64,000 bases of DNA, taken from assembly GCF_901827175.1 (NCBI RefSeq), contig NZ_LR594662.1, positions 5,766,001 to 5,830,000 of the forward strand. The letters run 5' to 3'. The DNA is from Variovorax sp. RA8. GTDB lineage: Bacteria > Pseudomonadota > Gammaproteobacteria > Burkholderiales > Burkholderiaceae_C. Shown piece by piece: positions 35,303-43,076 of the stretch. Positions within the stretch are counted from its first letter, which is position 1, and each line of letters opens with the position of its first letter. Under the pieces are notes generated by a model that had not been told where the DNA came from, searched no databases, and saw nothing but the letters and a program-made list of their open reading frames with translations. The position numbers were made by a program, and so were the translations under genes.

Positions 35303-36102
35303 GGCAGCGTCTCCAGAAAATCCACCACGGCGTTCGCGAAAGCCTCGGGCATCTGGTCGGGCAGCGGCACCATGCCGCCTTCGATGTCGACGATGCGGGC
35401 CTGCGGGATGTGCGCCTTCAATTCCTGCGCGTGCGGAGCTGCGAAGGGGTCGTCGGTCGCGCAGAGGATCAGCGTGGGCTGACGCACTTTCGCGATGCGC
35501 TCCTCCATCCGATAGGCAGCCACGGCACGGTGTCCCTCTTCCATCCGGCCGCTCACCTTGAGCGCATCCAGCACGAAGGCCTCCAGCAGCTCGGGCCGCC
35601 CTGCCGGATAGAAGCCCGCGCGCTTCTGCCACAAGGCCGCAAGATGGCTGCCGTCGTCGCTCATCGCCACTTCGTCGATGGGCGGGCGCTCGGCCCGCGC
35701 GCGGCGGAAGGCCGCATCCGTGTACGGCGTCGAGGACAGCACCAGCCCGTGCACGCGTGCGCCGAAGGTGCTCGCCAACTCGACGCCGATCACGCCGCCC
35801 GTGTGATGGCCCACCACATGCGTGCGAGCGATGCCCAGCGCATCGAGCAGCTCGATCGCCACGCGCGCCCATTGCTCGATGCTGGCGGGCACGGCGCCGT
35901 CGTCGGAATCGCCGAAGCCCGCGGTGTCCATCGCCACGGCTCGGAAGCGCCGTCCGATCAGCGGCAGGACGTGCCGGTACTCGGCCCAGCTGCGCGGCGA
36001 CTGGTGCAGCAGCAGCACCGTCTCGCCGCGCGGATCGCCGCAGCTCGCGTAGTGGACCTGCCCGACCGACAGATCGGCGAAGGCGCGGCGGATGCTCCTC
36101 AT
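35299..36102 (-). CDS. Alpha/beta hydrolase with His at the nucleophile position
   Basis: A 267-residue alpha/beta-hydrolase-fold protein: VLLLHQSPRSWAEYRHVLPLI gives the oxyanion region and AMDTAGFGDSD the conserved loop after strand 4. The nucleophile elbow is G98-H-H100-T-G102, so His stands where Ser, Asp or Cys is expected. Late acid/base residues are less clear (CATDDPF, EGGMVPLP; the usual late His is not obvious). It is coupled by 4 nt to both neighbours. Catalysis by another route or a non-hydrolytic role is possible; I do not assign a substrate. Confidence 0.85.
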   Translation of the reverse strand: MRSIRRAFADLSVGQVHYASCGDPRGETVLLLHQSPRSWAEYRHVLPLIGRRFRAVAMDTAGFGDSDDGAVPASIEQWARVAIELLDALGIARTHVVGHHTGGVIGVELASTFGARVHGLVLSSTPYTDAAFRRARAERPPIDEVAMSDDGSHLAALWQKRAGFYPAGRPELLEAFVLDALKVSGRMEEGHRAVAAYRMEERIAKVRQPTLILCATDDPFAAPHAQELKAHIPQARIVDIEGGMVPLPDQMPEAFANAVVDFLETLP

Positions 36103-37103
36103 GGCTGCGTCCGCTCGGCCGGCGGCCGCCAGAGCCCGGCGTGCTTCAGCATGCCGAGGGTGCGCGCCAGCACATCGCGCCGGTAGGCGCCCACGTCGCG
36201 ACCCGCGTAGTCGTAGAAGCCGCTGCCGCTCTTCAGGCCCAGCCGGCCCTCTTCCATCATGCGGTCGAGGATGGCCGGCGCGGCATAGCGTGCGGGATCG
36301 ATCGAACCCGACATCTCGCGGCTCGCATGGTGCAGGATGTCGGCGCCGCCGAAGTCGATGAACTCCACCACGCCCAGCGCAGCGAAGCGAAGGCCGAGGC
36401 CGTAGCGCGTGGCCTTGTCGATCTCCTCGGCAGTGGCGGCGCCCTCCTCGACCATGCGAGCGGCCTCGTTCATCACCAGCGCCTGCAGGCGCGGGACGAT
36501 GTAGCCGGGGGTCGGGCCGCAGACCACGGGCAGCTTGCCGATCGATTCCATCAGCGCCTTGGCGCGCGCCAGGACCGCGGGATCGGTGCCCGGGTGGCAA
36601 CTGAGCTCCACCACCGGGATCACGTAGGCCGGGTTGAGCCAATGCATGTTGAGGAAGCGCTCCGGCCTCTTCACCAGCGCGGCGATCTGGGTGACCAGGA
36701 TGCTGCTGGTGGTGGAGGTGAGGATGGCATCCTCGTGGCAATGGCGGTTGAGCTGCTCGAAGGCCTCGCGCTTGGCGTCCAGCGTTTCCGGCACGCCCTC
36801 GAAGATCAACTCGGCGCCTGCCAGCGCGCGCGGCGCTTCGGCGGCGGGGACGAGCTCGACGCGCGCCGCGATCGCCGGCACCTGCGCCGCATCGAGCACC
36901 CCCAGCTGCGCCAGGCCTGCGAGGCTGGCTTCGATCTCCGTGCGCGCCTCGGCGCGCAGCTTCTGCCAGGCCTCTTCGCTGCGCACGCGCAGATCGACGA
37001 GCGAGATGCGGTGGCCCGCATACGCGAAGGCGATCGCGATGCCACGCCCCATGCGGCCAGCGCCGACGGCAGCGAAGCGCGGCGCTGCGGCCTCATTCGC
37101 CAT
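36099..37103 (-). CDS. 3-hydroxyacyl-CoA dehydrogenase family protein
   Basis: A 334-residue NAD-dependent enzyme: N-terminal Rossmann fold with VGAGRMGRGIAIAFAYAGH, then IFEGVPETLDAKREAFEQLNRH, the catalytic-region TTSSILVTQIAA, and MHWLNPAYVIPVVELSCHP, followed by the helical C-terminal domain with GLGLRFAALGVVEF. Closest in style to 3-hydroxybutyryl-CoA or L-carnitine dehydrogenases. Its start overlaps the octopine-dehydrogenase-like gene by 11 nt and its end the hydrolase by 4 nt. Confidence 0.92.
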   Translation of the reverse strand: MANEAAAPRFAAVGAGRMGRGIAIAFAYAGHRISLVDLRVRSEEAWQKLRAEARTEIEASLAGLAQLGVLDAAQVPAIAARVELVPAAEAPRALAGAELIFEGVPETLDAKREAFEQLNRHCHEDAILTSTTSSILVTQIAALVKRPERFLNMHWLNPAYVIPVVELSCHPGTDPAVLARAKALMESIGKLPVVCGPTPGYIVPRLQALVMNEAARMVEEGAATAEEIDKATRYGLGLRFAALGVVEFIDFGGADILHHASREMSGSIDPARYAAPAILDRMMEEGRLGLKSGSGFYDYAGRDVGAYRRDVLARTLGMLKHAGLWRPPAERTQP

Positions 37104-38166
37104 CGTGCAGCCTCTTCTTCAGCTCGGACTGGCTCAGCCCGGCCAGGCCCAGCGCCTCGAAGGTGCGCGGGCCCTTGCGCAAGTCGCGGCCCAGGAAGCC
37201 GCCGACGATGGCCAGCAGGCCATGCGCGATGGGCGCATCCACGCCCGCATGCCGCGCCGCCGATGCCAGGAAGGCCAGGCCCAGCTCCGTGTCCTCGGTG
37301 ATGTAGCGGTGGGCGTAGAGGTCGATGTTCTCGCGCCAGTCGCCCGACTTCACCAGCTGCTTGTGGGCATCGCCGTACATCCATTGGTCGTTGTTGTAGT
37401 GGTCGGCCAACGGATAGTGCGGCGCGACATGGCCGAAGGCTTCGCGCACCGCGATGCGCTCCTGGTCCAGCCGATCGGTCACGTCGCGCACCGCGCGCTG
37501 CGTGCCCTCGTTGTGGATGTCCCAGCGCTCGAAGTGCTGCAGGGGCGCGGCATTCATCACCATCAGCGGCGGGTGGATGATCGGACCTGCATTCATCAAG
37601 GCCCCCGAGAGCGCATCGCCGCAGCCGTGCACGCTCGGATAGGCCTGGCGGATCACCTCCAGCGCCTGGCCTTCCTTGCGCGCCGGATAGACGCCGGTCG
37701 GCAGGCGGATCGCGCGGATCGTGACGTTGACTTCGCGCTCCCCATGCTTGCGCGCGAGGTAGGGCAGCGTGCCGGTCTCGGCCCAGGCCACGTCGGCGCG
37801 GCTGCCGGCCTGCTTGACGATGCGCGCCATCACGAAACTGCCGAAGGTGCCGGGGGGCAGGAACACCACCTGCCCGTCGACCAGGTGCGGCGCCATGGCC
37901 CGGGCGATGTCCTCCTGCGCGATCGCGGGCGTGGGGAGCACGATCAGCGAGGCGCCGCGCAACGCCTCGCCGATGTCGGCCGTGGCCAGCGCGATGGGCA
38001 CGTCGCGCGCGCCGCGCGCGTCCTTCAAACGGATGGAGCCAGCCTGGCGCACGGGCGCCAGCGCATCGGCATCACGCCGCCAGAGGCGCACCGAATGGCC
38101 GGCTTCGGACAGGTCGGCAGCGGCGGCATAGCAGCCATGGCCGCCGCCCAGGATCGCGATGTTCAT
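37093..38166 (-). CDS. NAD/NADP octopine/nopaline dehydrogenase family protein
   Basis: A 357-residue protein with the N-terminal cofactor motif MNIAILGGGHGCYAAAADL, the middle signature IVLPTPAIAQEDIARAMAP, and the C-terminal opine-dehydrogenase domain with MNAGPIIHPPLMVMNAA, which contains the conserved catalytic His-Pro and Asn. Octopine-type enzymes reductively join an amino acid with a 2-oxo acid or run the reverse. A GTG at 38190 would add eight residues, but the N-terminus at 38166 fits the fold better. It heads the four-gene coupled operon; the 95-bp gap upstream should contain the promoter. Confidence 0.9.
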   Translation of the reverse strand: MNIAILGGGHGCYAAAADLSEAGHSVRLWRRDADALAPVRQAGSIRLKDARGARDVPIALATADIGEALRGASLIVLPTPAIAQEDIARAMAPHLVDGQVVFLPPGTFGSFVMARIVKQAGSRADVAWAETGTLPYLARKHGEREVNVTIRAIRLPTGVYPARKEGQALEVIRQAYPSVHGCGDALSGALMNAGPIIHPPLMVMNAAPLQHFERWDIHNEGTQRAVRDVTDRLDQERIAVREAFGHVAPHYPLADHYNNDQWMYGDAHKQLVKSGDWRENIDLYAHRYITEDTELGLAFLASAARHAGVDAPIAHGLLAIVGGFLGRDLRKGPRTFEALGLAGLSQSELKKRLHDGE

Positions 38167-38261
38167 AGAGCAAAAAGTGTTGTGGGCCACGGGCCGCCGA
38201 CATCCAGAGCGGCGGGCTCATAGGTACATTACTTTTCATCAATTCGGCTGTCAACTATCAT

Positions 38262-38966
38262 CTACCCCGAGCCCAGCAGGCGATCGAGCTCGGCCAGCGA
38301 ATCGACGAAGCCGTCGGCGTCCACCTCGCGCACCGGCTGGCCGTGGTTGTAGCCGTAGCTCACCAGCACTACAGGACATCCGGCCGCGCGCGCGGCCTTC
38401 GCGTCGTTGCTCGAATCACCGACCATCAGCGTGCGCGCCGGCGCGCTGCCCAGCGCCTCGCAGGTCTTCAGGAGCGGCAGCGGATCGGGCTTCTTGCGCT
38501 CGAAGGCCTCGCCGCCGAACAGATGCTCGAAGTAGCCGTCGAGGCCCTTGGCCTCCAGCAGCGGGCGCGCGAAGGCGATGGGCTTGTTGGTGAGGCAGGC
38601 CAGGCGCAGGCCGCGTGCGCGCAGCGCGGCCAGGCCTTCGACGACGCCGGCGTAGATCGACGCATGCTGGCCGTTGATGGCAAGGTAGTGGTGCACATAG
38701 CGGGGCCAGGCCGCCTCGAAGAGCGCGGCATCGGCTTCGCGATCGTCGCGCACCTGGCGCAACACGGAGCGGATCAGGTGCTCGGAGCCCTTGCCGATCA
38801 TCTGGCCGATCGCCTCGGCCGTGATCGGCGGCAATGCGAGTTCGTCGAGCATGCGGTTGAGCGCCACGACGAAGTCACCGAGCGTGTCGATCATCGTGCC
38901 ATCGAGATCGACGATGGCTGCCTCGAGGCGCGGACGGCGCAGGGCCGCAAGATCGGGGGAGTGCAA
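38262..38966 (-). CDS. gph: Phosphoglycolate phosphatase (HAD family)
   Basis: HAD-superfamily phosphatase, 234 residues: motif I IVDLDGTMIDT (nucleophile Asp), helical cap domain with MLDELALPPITAEAIGQMIGKGSEHLIRS, motif II LACLTNKP, and motif IV VGDSSNDAKAARAAG. It dephosphorylates 2-phosphoglycolate produced by DNA-end repair or oxygenation reactions. In many beta-proteobacteria gph sits next to trpE, but here it is 32 kb away. It is divergent from the luxR-type gene. Confidence 0.92.
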   Translation of the reverse strand: MHSPDLAALRRPRLEAAIVDLDGTMIDTLGDFVVALNRMLDELALPPITAEAIGQMIGKGSEHLIRSVLRQVRDDREADAALFEAAWPRYVHHYLAINGQHASIYAGVVEGLAALRARGLRLACLTNKPIAFARPLLEAKGLDGYFEHLFGGEAFERKKPDPLPLLKTCEALGSAPARTLMVGDSSNDAKAARAAGCPVVLVSYGYNHGQPVREVDADGFVDSLAELDRLLGSG

Positions 38967-39067
38967 ACTAGATCTCCAAAATGGGGATTATTTCTGACTG
39001 CGAAGTCATGCAGAACAAGAGGGCTGGCAAACTGTTCGCGATCCAGAGTCCTTCAGGGAGGCGCGTC

Positions 39068-39775
39068 ATGAAAAACTGGCAAGAAGATTTGCTGCGCATC
39101 ATCGCCGTTGCGCCCGGCGAGCAGAAGATCTTCGACGAAATCGTTAGTGCCGCGCACGGACTGGGCTTCGAGTACTGCAGCTACGGACTTCGATTCCCAT
39201 TCCCGATGTCGAATCCCAAGGTACTAACCTTGTTCGAATATCCGCGCGCATGGGCCGAGCGCTACCATGATGCTGGCTACGTCAGCACCGACCCCACGGT
39301 CCTGCATGGCCGGCGCAGCAGGATGCCCGTGGTCTGGAGCGATGCGCTGTTCGCGTCCGCCCCGCAGCTCTGGTCAGAGGCGCAGTCCTACGGGCTACGC
39401 GTCGGGTGGGCCCAGTCGAGCCTGGACGCCAACGGCGTCGTGGGCATGCTGACCTTGGCGCGCTCGGGCGAGCAGCTTTCGACCACCGAACTCGAGTCCA
39501 AGGAACCGCGGATGCGATGGCTGGTCAACGTCGCGCACCTGGCACTCACCCAGGCTTTGACGCCAACGCTGGTCCAGGATGTCCACCTGACCAGCCGTGA
39601 ACTCGAGATCCTGAAATGGACCGCCGACGGCAAGACCTCGGGCGAGATCGCGCAGATACTCGCCATCTCCTCCGACACAGTCAACTTCCATGTGAGCAAT
39701 GCCACTGCCAAACTCGGCACTGCGAACAAGACAGCCGCGGTCGTACGGGCCGTGATGCTCGGATTGCTCAATTGA
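39068..39775 (+). CDS. luxR: LuxR family acyl-homoserine-lactone-responsive regulator
   Basis: A 235-residue quorum-sensing regulator. The autoinducer-binding domain has the key residues Trp62, Tyr66, Asp75, Pro76, Trp90 and Gly113 in the TraR-like pattern (AWAERYHDAGYVSTDP, VVWSD, YGLRVG). The C-terminal GerE-type HTH begins LTSRELEILKWTADGKTSGEIAQ and continues SSDTVNFHVSNATAKL. The ATG at 39068 has a GGAGG ribosome-binding site 9 nt upstream; an earlier start at 38981 is in frame but unsupported. It is next to an RsaM-like gene and a luxI gene, forming a canonical synthase-receptor set. Confidence 0.93.
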   Translation: MKNWQEDLLRIIAVAPGEQKIFDEIVSAAHGLGFEYCSYGLRFPFPMSNPKVLTLFEYPRAWAERYHDAGYVSTDPTVLHGRRSRMPVVWSDALFASAPQLWSEAQSYGLRVGWAQSSLDANGVVGMLTLARSGEQLSTTELESKEPRMRWLVNVAHLALTQALTPTLVQDVHLTSRELEILKWTADGKTSGEIAQILAISSDTVNFHVSNATAKLGTANKTAAVVRAVMLGLLN

Positions 39776-39850
39776 CGTGCCCGCCGAGCGTCACTGTGTT
39801 CCAGCGGCACGATCGGCGCGAACGGGGCAAACGCGCAGAGAGTCCATTCA

Positions 39851-40264
39851 ATGAAAGATCTCGCCTTTGATGCACCGATGTATTCCGATGGCCTGCTGCG
39901 CCTTTCGAACCCGGCGCTGCAGACACTGCAGCTGACACACCTGGTATCGGGCATTTACGACGAGCCGGCGTTGCAGACATGCGGTCGACCCACCACGATC
40001 ACGGGCTACACGGAATGGGTCGATGCAGCGGGATCGCCCGCAACGCTGGGGTGGGACTGGGAGATTCGCTGCATGCCCGGCCAGGTCCGATGGCATCGCC
40101 TGAGCCTCCCTTTCACCAATGTGCTGCTGGTCAACGAGGATCAGCGGGACTTCTCATGGCAACGCAACCTGCAACGCCTTGCAGAGTGGGTGGACACTCT
40201 GGCATGGACCGAGCCGCTACGTACCGCGTTGATCCTTCGATACGCCTGCCATTCCGGCCACTAA
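39851..40264 (+). CDS. RsaM-like (DUF4902-type) quorum-sensing modulator
   Basis: A 137-residue protein located exactly between luxR and luxI, where RsaM/TofM regulators occur in Burkholderia and Pseudomonas fuscovaginae. It lacks an obvious DNA-binding motif and is rich in aromatic residues: GYTEWVDAAGSPATLGWDW near residues 52-70 and SWQRNLQRLAEWVDTLAW near the end, a pattern I recall from RsaM relatives. RsaM usually restrains the synthase gene. Family assignment rests on position and these motifs, not on a database search. The low-GC codon use matches luxR and luxI. Confidence 0.7.
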   Translation: MKDLAFDAPMYSDGLLRLSNPALQTLQLTHLVSGIYDEPALQTCGRPTTITGYTEWVDAAGSPATLGWDWEIRCMPGQVRWHRLSLPFTNVLLVNEDQRDFSWQRNLQRLAEWVDTLAWTEPLRTALILRYACHSGH

Positions 40265-40286
40265 CTATTTGGTTGGCCCAGTTGTC

Positions 40287-40302
40287 CTACCAACATTGGT
40301 AG
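40287..40302. promoter_or_regulatory. lux-box-like palindrome upstream of luxI
   Basis: CTACCAA-CA-TTGGTAG, two exact 7-nt half-sites 2 nt apart, centred about 60 nt before the luxI start. Length and dyad fit a LuxR-type target; the half-site CTACCAA departs from the CTG-N-CC core of known lux boxes but shares the outer CT/AG pair. It is the only strong dyad in this gap and makes LuxR control of luxI likely. Confidence 0.65.
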
Positions 40303-40355
40303 TTTCCATCCGCCTCCGGTTTGGGTGAAATACCACCCACTACAAAGGAGTCAGG

Positions 40356-40925
40356 GTGGAATTCACTACAGGAACATCACGCGACTTGCCCGACGAAGTT
40401 CTCATCGGGCTCGCTCAATACCGGCACAAGGTATTTGTCGAAACCTTGGGGTGGGACCTGCCCACGCAAGCCGGGTTGGAACTCGATCAATTCGATCGTC
40501 CGGACACTCTCTATGTGGCCGCGCGTGAAGAGGGGCGCTATATCGGCGTCGCCCGATTGCTGCCTACCGTGCGACCGTATCTTCTCAGTGAGGTCTTCCC
40601 TGAGTTGATGGGCGATGCACCGCCACCCCAGTCCTCCGATGTCTGGGAGCTCTCGCGGTTCGCTGCGATCGACTTTCATTCCAACGTTCTTTCGGGCCCG
40701 TTCTCATCTCCAACGACCGTCGGCTTGTTGGAGGCCGTCCAGTCCTGCGCGCTTCGGCATGGCGCGAGCCGTCTCATCACCACCCTGTCCTCCCCCGGCA
40801 TCGAGCGATTGCTCCGAAAACTAGGCTTCCTGGCCTACCGCGCAGCCCCGCCCCAAATCATCAACGGACATCCTCTTTTCGCATGCTGGATCGAACTGAA
40901 CAACACGTCGAACGTGCGCAGCTGA
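40356..40925 (+). CDS. luxI: Acyl-homoserine-lactone synthase (LuxI family)
   Basis: A 189-residue AHL synthase joining an acyl group from acyl-ACP to S-adenosylmethionine. The conserved set is present: Arg23, Phe27 and Trp33 (YRHKVFVETLGW), Asp44 and Asp47, Arg67 (GVARLLPT), Glu98 and Arg101 (WELSRFA). The start codon is GTG at 40356 with the ribosome-binding site AAAGGAG at 40344-40350; no ATG fits as well. A lux-box-like palindrome lies upstream. Signal chain length cannot be deduced. Confidence 0.95.
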   Translation: MEFTTGTSRDLPDEVLIGLAQYRHKVFVETLGWDLPTQAGLELDQFDRPDTLYVAAREEGRYIGVARLLPTVRPYLLSEVFPELMGDAPPPQSSDVWELSRFAAIDFHSNVLSGPFSSPTTVGLLEAVQSCALRHGASRLITTLSSPGIERLLRKLGFLAYRAAPPQIINGHPLFACWIELNNTSNVRS

Positions 40926-41566
40926 GGGGCACTCCTCCCCGCTGCGCCGATCGGCCGTCCCGCATCGCGAACGATGCGATGAAGCCGCTCGCGCGCATGG
41001 TGGCACGCTTCTGCGGCACGCTGGCCAGACTCCCGGAACGCGAGGCACCATCTGCCCGTTCCAGTGCGTGTGCCAGAACGTTGGGTTATGCCGCACCCCC
41101 AGACTTGTACAACCAGGCTGTCCAGATCCGGCGGCATCTCGTCGATCTGGGCGTTGGCATCGACCTGGCCCGAAGCGGAACGGTGACGAGCACACAACGC
41201 GCGTTGCAACAGCTCCAACACGCATACCGCAACCTGCAGGGCTTGATGATCGGCGTGCCTGAACGGCTGCTGGACGTTCAACCGGAATCCGAGCGACGCA
41301 GCGCGCGCCAACTGCTGCAGACCGCATTGTCCGGATCTCGCCTGCAAGCACCGACGCTGCACGCCACCGGTTCGGCGGCAGCGTCTCCCTGCCGATCCGG
41401 CTCCGGTGCGCTGTCTGCGATGTTCGAGTCCGGCGAGCTGAATCATCGCTCCTTGGTCGAAACGTGTCGCGACATGCCGGACCGGACGCGCCAGCATTCC
41501 TCAAAGGACGGTGGGGCGCTGGCCACCCTCATCATCAATGGCCGATGCGCCGTTCCCAATGGCTAA
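40883..41566 (+). CDS. Unrecognised protein downstream of luxI
   Basis: A possible 227-residue protein whose start overlaps the luxI 3' end by 43 nt. The stretch PPDLYNQAVQIRRHLVDLGV...TSTQRALQQLQHAYRNLQGLM (about residues 72-120) looks like a genuine helical segment, and codons from about 40970 to 41330 favour G/C at the third position. The N-terminal ~35 and C-terminal ~50 residues look less protein-like, and the end overlaps the antisense autotransporter remnant. I do not recognise a family. It may be a decayed or small lineage-specific gene cotranscribed with luxI. Confidence 0.4.
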   Translation: MLDRTEQHVERAQLRGTPPRCADRPSRIANDAMKPLARMVARFCGTLARLPEREAPSARSSACARTLGYAAPPDLYNQAVQIRRHLVDLGVGIDLARSGTVTSTQRALQQLQHAYRNLQGLMIGVPERLLDVQPESERRSARQLLQTALSGSRLQAPTLHATGSAAASPCRSGSGALSAMFESGELNHRSLVETCRDMPDRTRQHSSKDGGALATLIINGRCAVPNG

Positions 41567-41958
41567 CGCAGCGCCATAGTTGCTGAGATTTGACGCGAAA
41601 GCGTTTACGCCAATTGCGAGGCTCTCGCCAACAGTAATAGTGCTGTTAATGAGGCCGTCCGCGGTTGGTACGGTTGTAAAAACCGCAGTCGCACCGCATC
41701 CGATCGCAATGCTGTTAGTGCCTGCATTTGAGGTGTCGCAAGTGTCGCCAGAAATAGCTGTTGCGGATCCATTAGCAGCAATACCTCCCCCAAGCGACTG
41801 CGCCCCGGCCCCACTCGCCCCCCCAACGCCACCAGCACCACCGCAGCGGCCACCACCGCACCCGAACGACTCCGCTTCCCTCTCGCCTTGGTAATCTCCG
41901 AGGCCGCGACCCAGGCACCGAGCGCTTCGTTCCACACGGTGCGGTATGACTTGTTCAT
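41501..41958 (-). pseudogene. Frameshifted, truncated trimeric autotransporter adhesin (ESPR + YadA-like head)
   Basis: From the ATG at 41958 the frame encodes an extended signal peptide (ESPR): MNKSYRTVWNEALGAWVAAS, then a basic and hydrophobic stretch ending VLVALGG. At the G7 tract on the minus strand (41818-41824) the frame is lost; one more G would join it to ASGAGAQSLGGGIAANGS and three YadA-head-like repeats (SIAIGCGATA, SLAIGVNAFA, ALAIGNGASA) before a stop at 41501. The stalk and C-terminal membrane anchor are absent. So this is either a degraded gene or a remnant with a possibly slippery tract; with no anchor, a working adhesin is not encoded here. Confidence 0.8.
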
Positions 41959-42281
41959 GCTGCTTGACATCCTTTTTGTAGCAATGAGCGGAAGGGCTTG
42001 CCCCTCGCTGATGCGGGCAGCGCGCCTCATTGCCACTGCATACGTGCCCACCACTCCCGGAAAGGCGTGGATGATGCCGAGCCATGTCAATACCGTGCGT
42101 TTAGCGTCACAATTTGCCAGATTGGTCTCTCCGGCAGCCAAGGCCGGATCCGGCACCCTCCTCGTTGCGCAGCGAGGGGGCGAGTTCGAACAGGCAAGGC
42201 GCAACAATTTACGAGATTTGGGCTCGTAAAAAGAGGAAGAATCCGGCCCACTTCCTGCTGAGCCACGAGACGAAAGAACCC
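41959..42281. other. Intergenic region between adhesin remnant and OmpR-type regulator
   Basis: This 323-bp stretch has no convincing gene on either strand. It contains the perfect 12-nt palindrome GCCGGATCCGGC at 42143-42154 and must hold the promoter for the regulator starting at 42282, but no clear -35/-10 pair was found. Confidence 0.5.
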
Positions 42282-43076
42282 ATGCGTATCGCAGTACTTG
42301 ACGACGATCCGACCCAGCTGGGCTACCTGGTCCATGCGTTGAAGCGCGGGCTCGATACGGGCGAGGAATCCATCACCTGCGTGCCCTTCGACAAAGGCGA
42401 GACACTGCGCAGGTCGCTGCGGCAGGAAACCTTCGACCTGCTGGTGCTCGACTGGAACGTGCCCGACCTGGACGGCGTCGAGTTGCTCCACTGGCTGCGC
42501 AGCTTCCAGAAGAGCGACGTGCCGGTCATCATGCTGAGTTCGCGCAGCGCCGAGCGCGACGTGGCCGGCGCGCTCGGCATCGGCGCGGACGACTACGTGG
42601 TGAAACCCTTCCGCACGATGGAGCTGTGCGCCCGCATCCGCCGCCTCCTGACTCGCCAGCCGAGCCTGACTGCGGCCGCCGAGCAGGAGCGCTTCGGCGC
42701 CTGGAGATTCGACCAGCCAAACCTGTGCGTGCACTTCAAGGCGAAGGACGGCACGCTCTCGCGAATCGCCCTCACGGACCGGGAATTCCGCCTGGCGCTG
42801 GCGCTGTTCCGCCACATGGGGCATGCGGTTTCGCGTACCTACCTGCTCGAGAAGTTGGGCGTGCACGGCGAGGAAATGCCCTCCCGCGCGCTCGACAGCC
42901 ACATCTACCGGCTGCGCAGCAAGCTGGGCCTGCACAGCGCCAGCGGGCTGCGCCTGCAGACCGTCTACGGGCGCGGCTACCGGCTGGAGCGCGTCACAGG
43001 CGACCAGAGCGAAGCGAACACCATTGCCCCCCCCGGCGGCCGTTCCGACGACATCGATGACAAAGCCGGCGCCTAG
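42282..43076 (+). CDS. OmpR/PhoB family response regulator
   Basis: A 264-residue two-component regulator. The receiver domain has the acidic pocket DDD at residues 7-9, the phosphoacceptor Asp57 (LLVLDWNVPDLDG) and Lys108 (DYVVKPF), all intact. The winged-helix output domain covers roughly residues 145-235 (LTDREFRLALALFRHMGHAVSRTYLLEKLG...LDSHIYRLRSKLG...TVYGRGYRL). It is followed with a 20-nt overlap by the FecR/LysM gene and then a CHASE2 histidine kinase, its likely partner. Confidence 0.93.
   Translation: MRIAVLDDDPTQLGYLVHALKRGLDTGEESITCVPFDKGETLRRSLRQETFDLLVLDWNVPDLDGVELLHWLRSFQKSDVPVIMLSSRSAERDVAGALGIGADDYVVKPFRTMELCARIRRLLTRQPSLTAAAEQERFGAWRFDQPNLCVHFKAKDGTLSRIALTDREFRLALALFRHMGHAVSRTYLLEKLGVHGEEMPSRALDSHIYRLRSKLGLHSASGLRLQTVYGRGYRLERVTGDQSEANTIAPPGGRSDDIDDKAGA

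Noticed and set aside
42143..42154. Perfect 12-nt palindrome GCCGGATCCGGC as an operator for the OmpR-type regulator
   Set aside because: GC-rich palindromes of this size occur by chance in such DNA, and no promoter box adjoins it.
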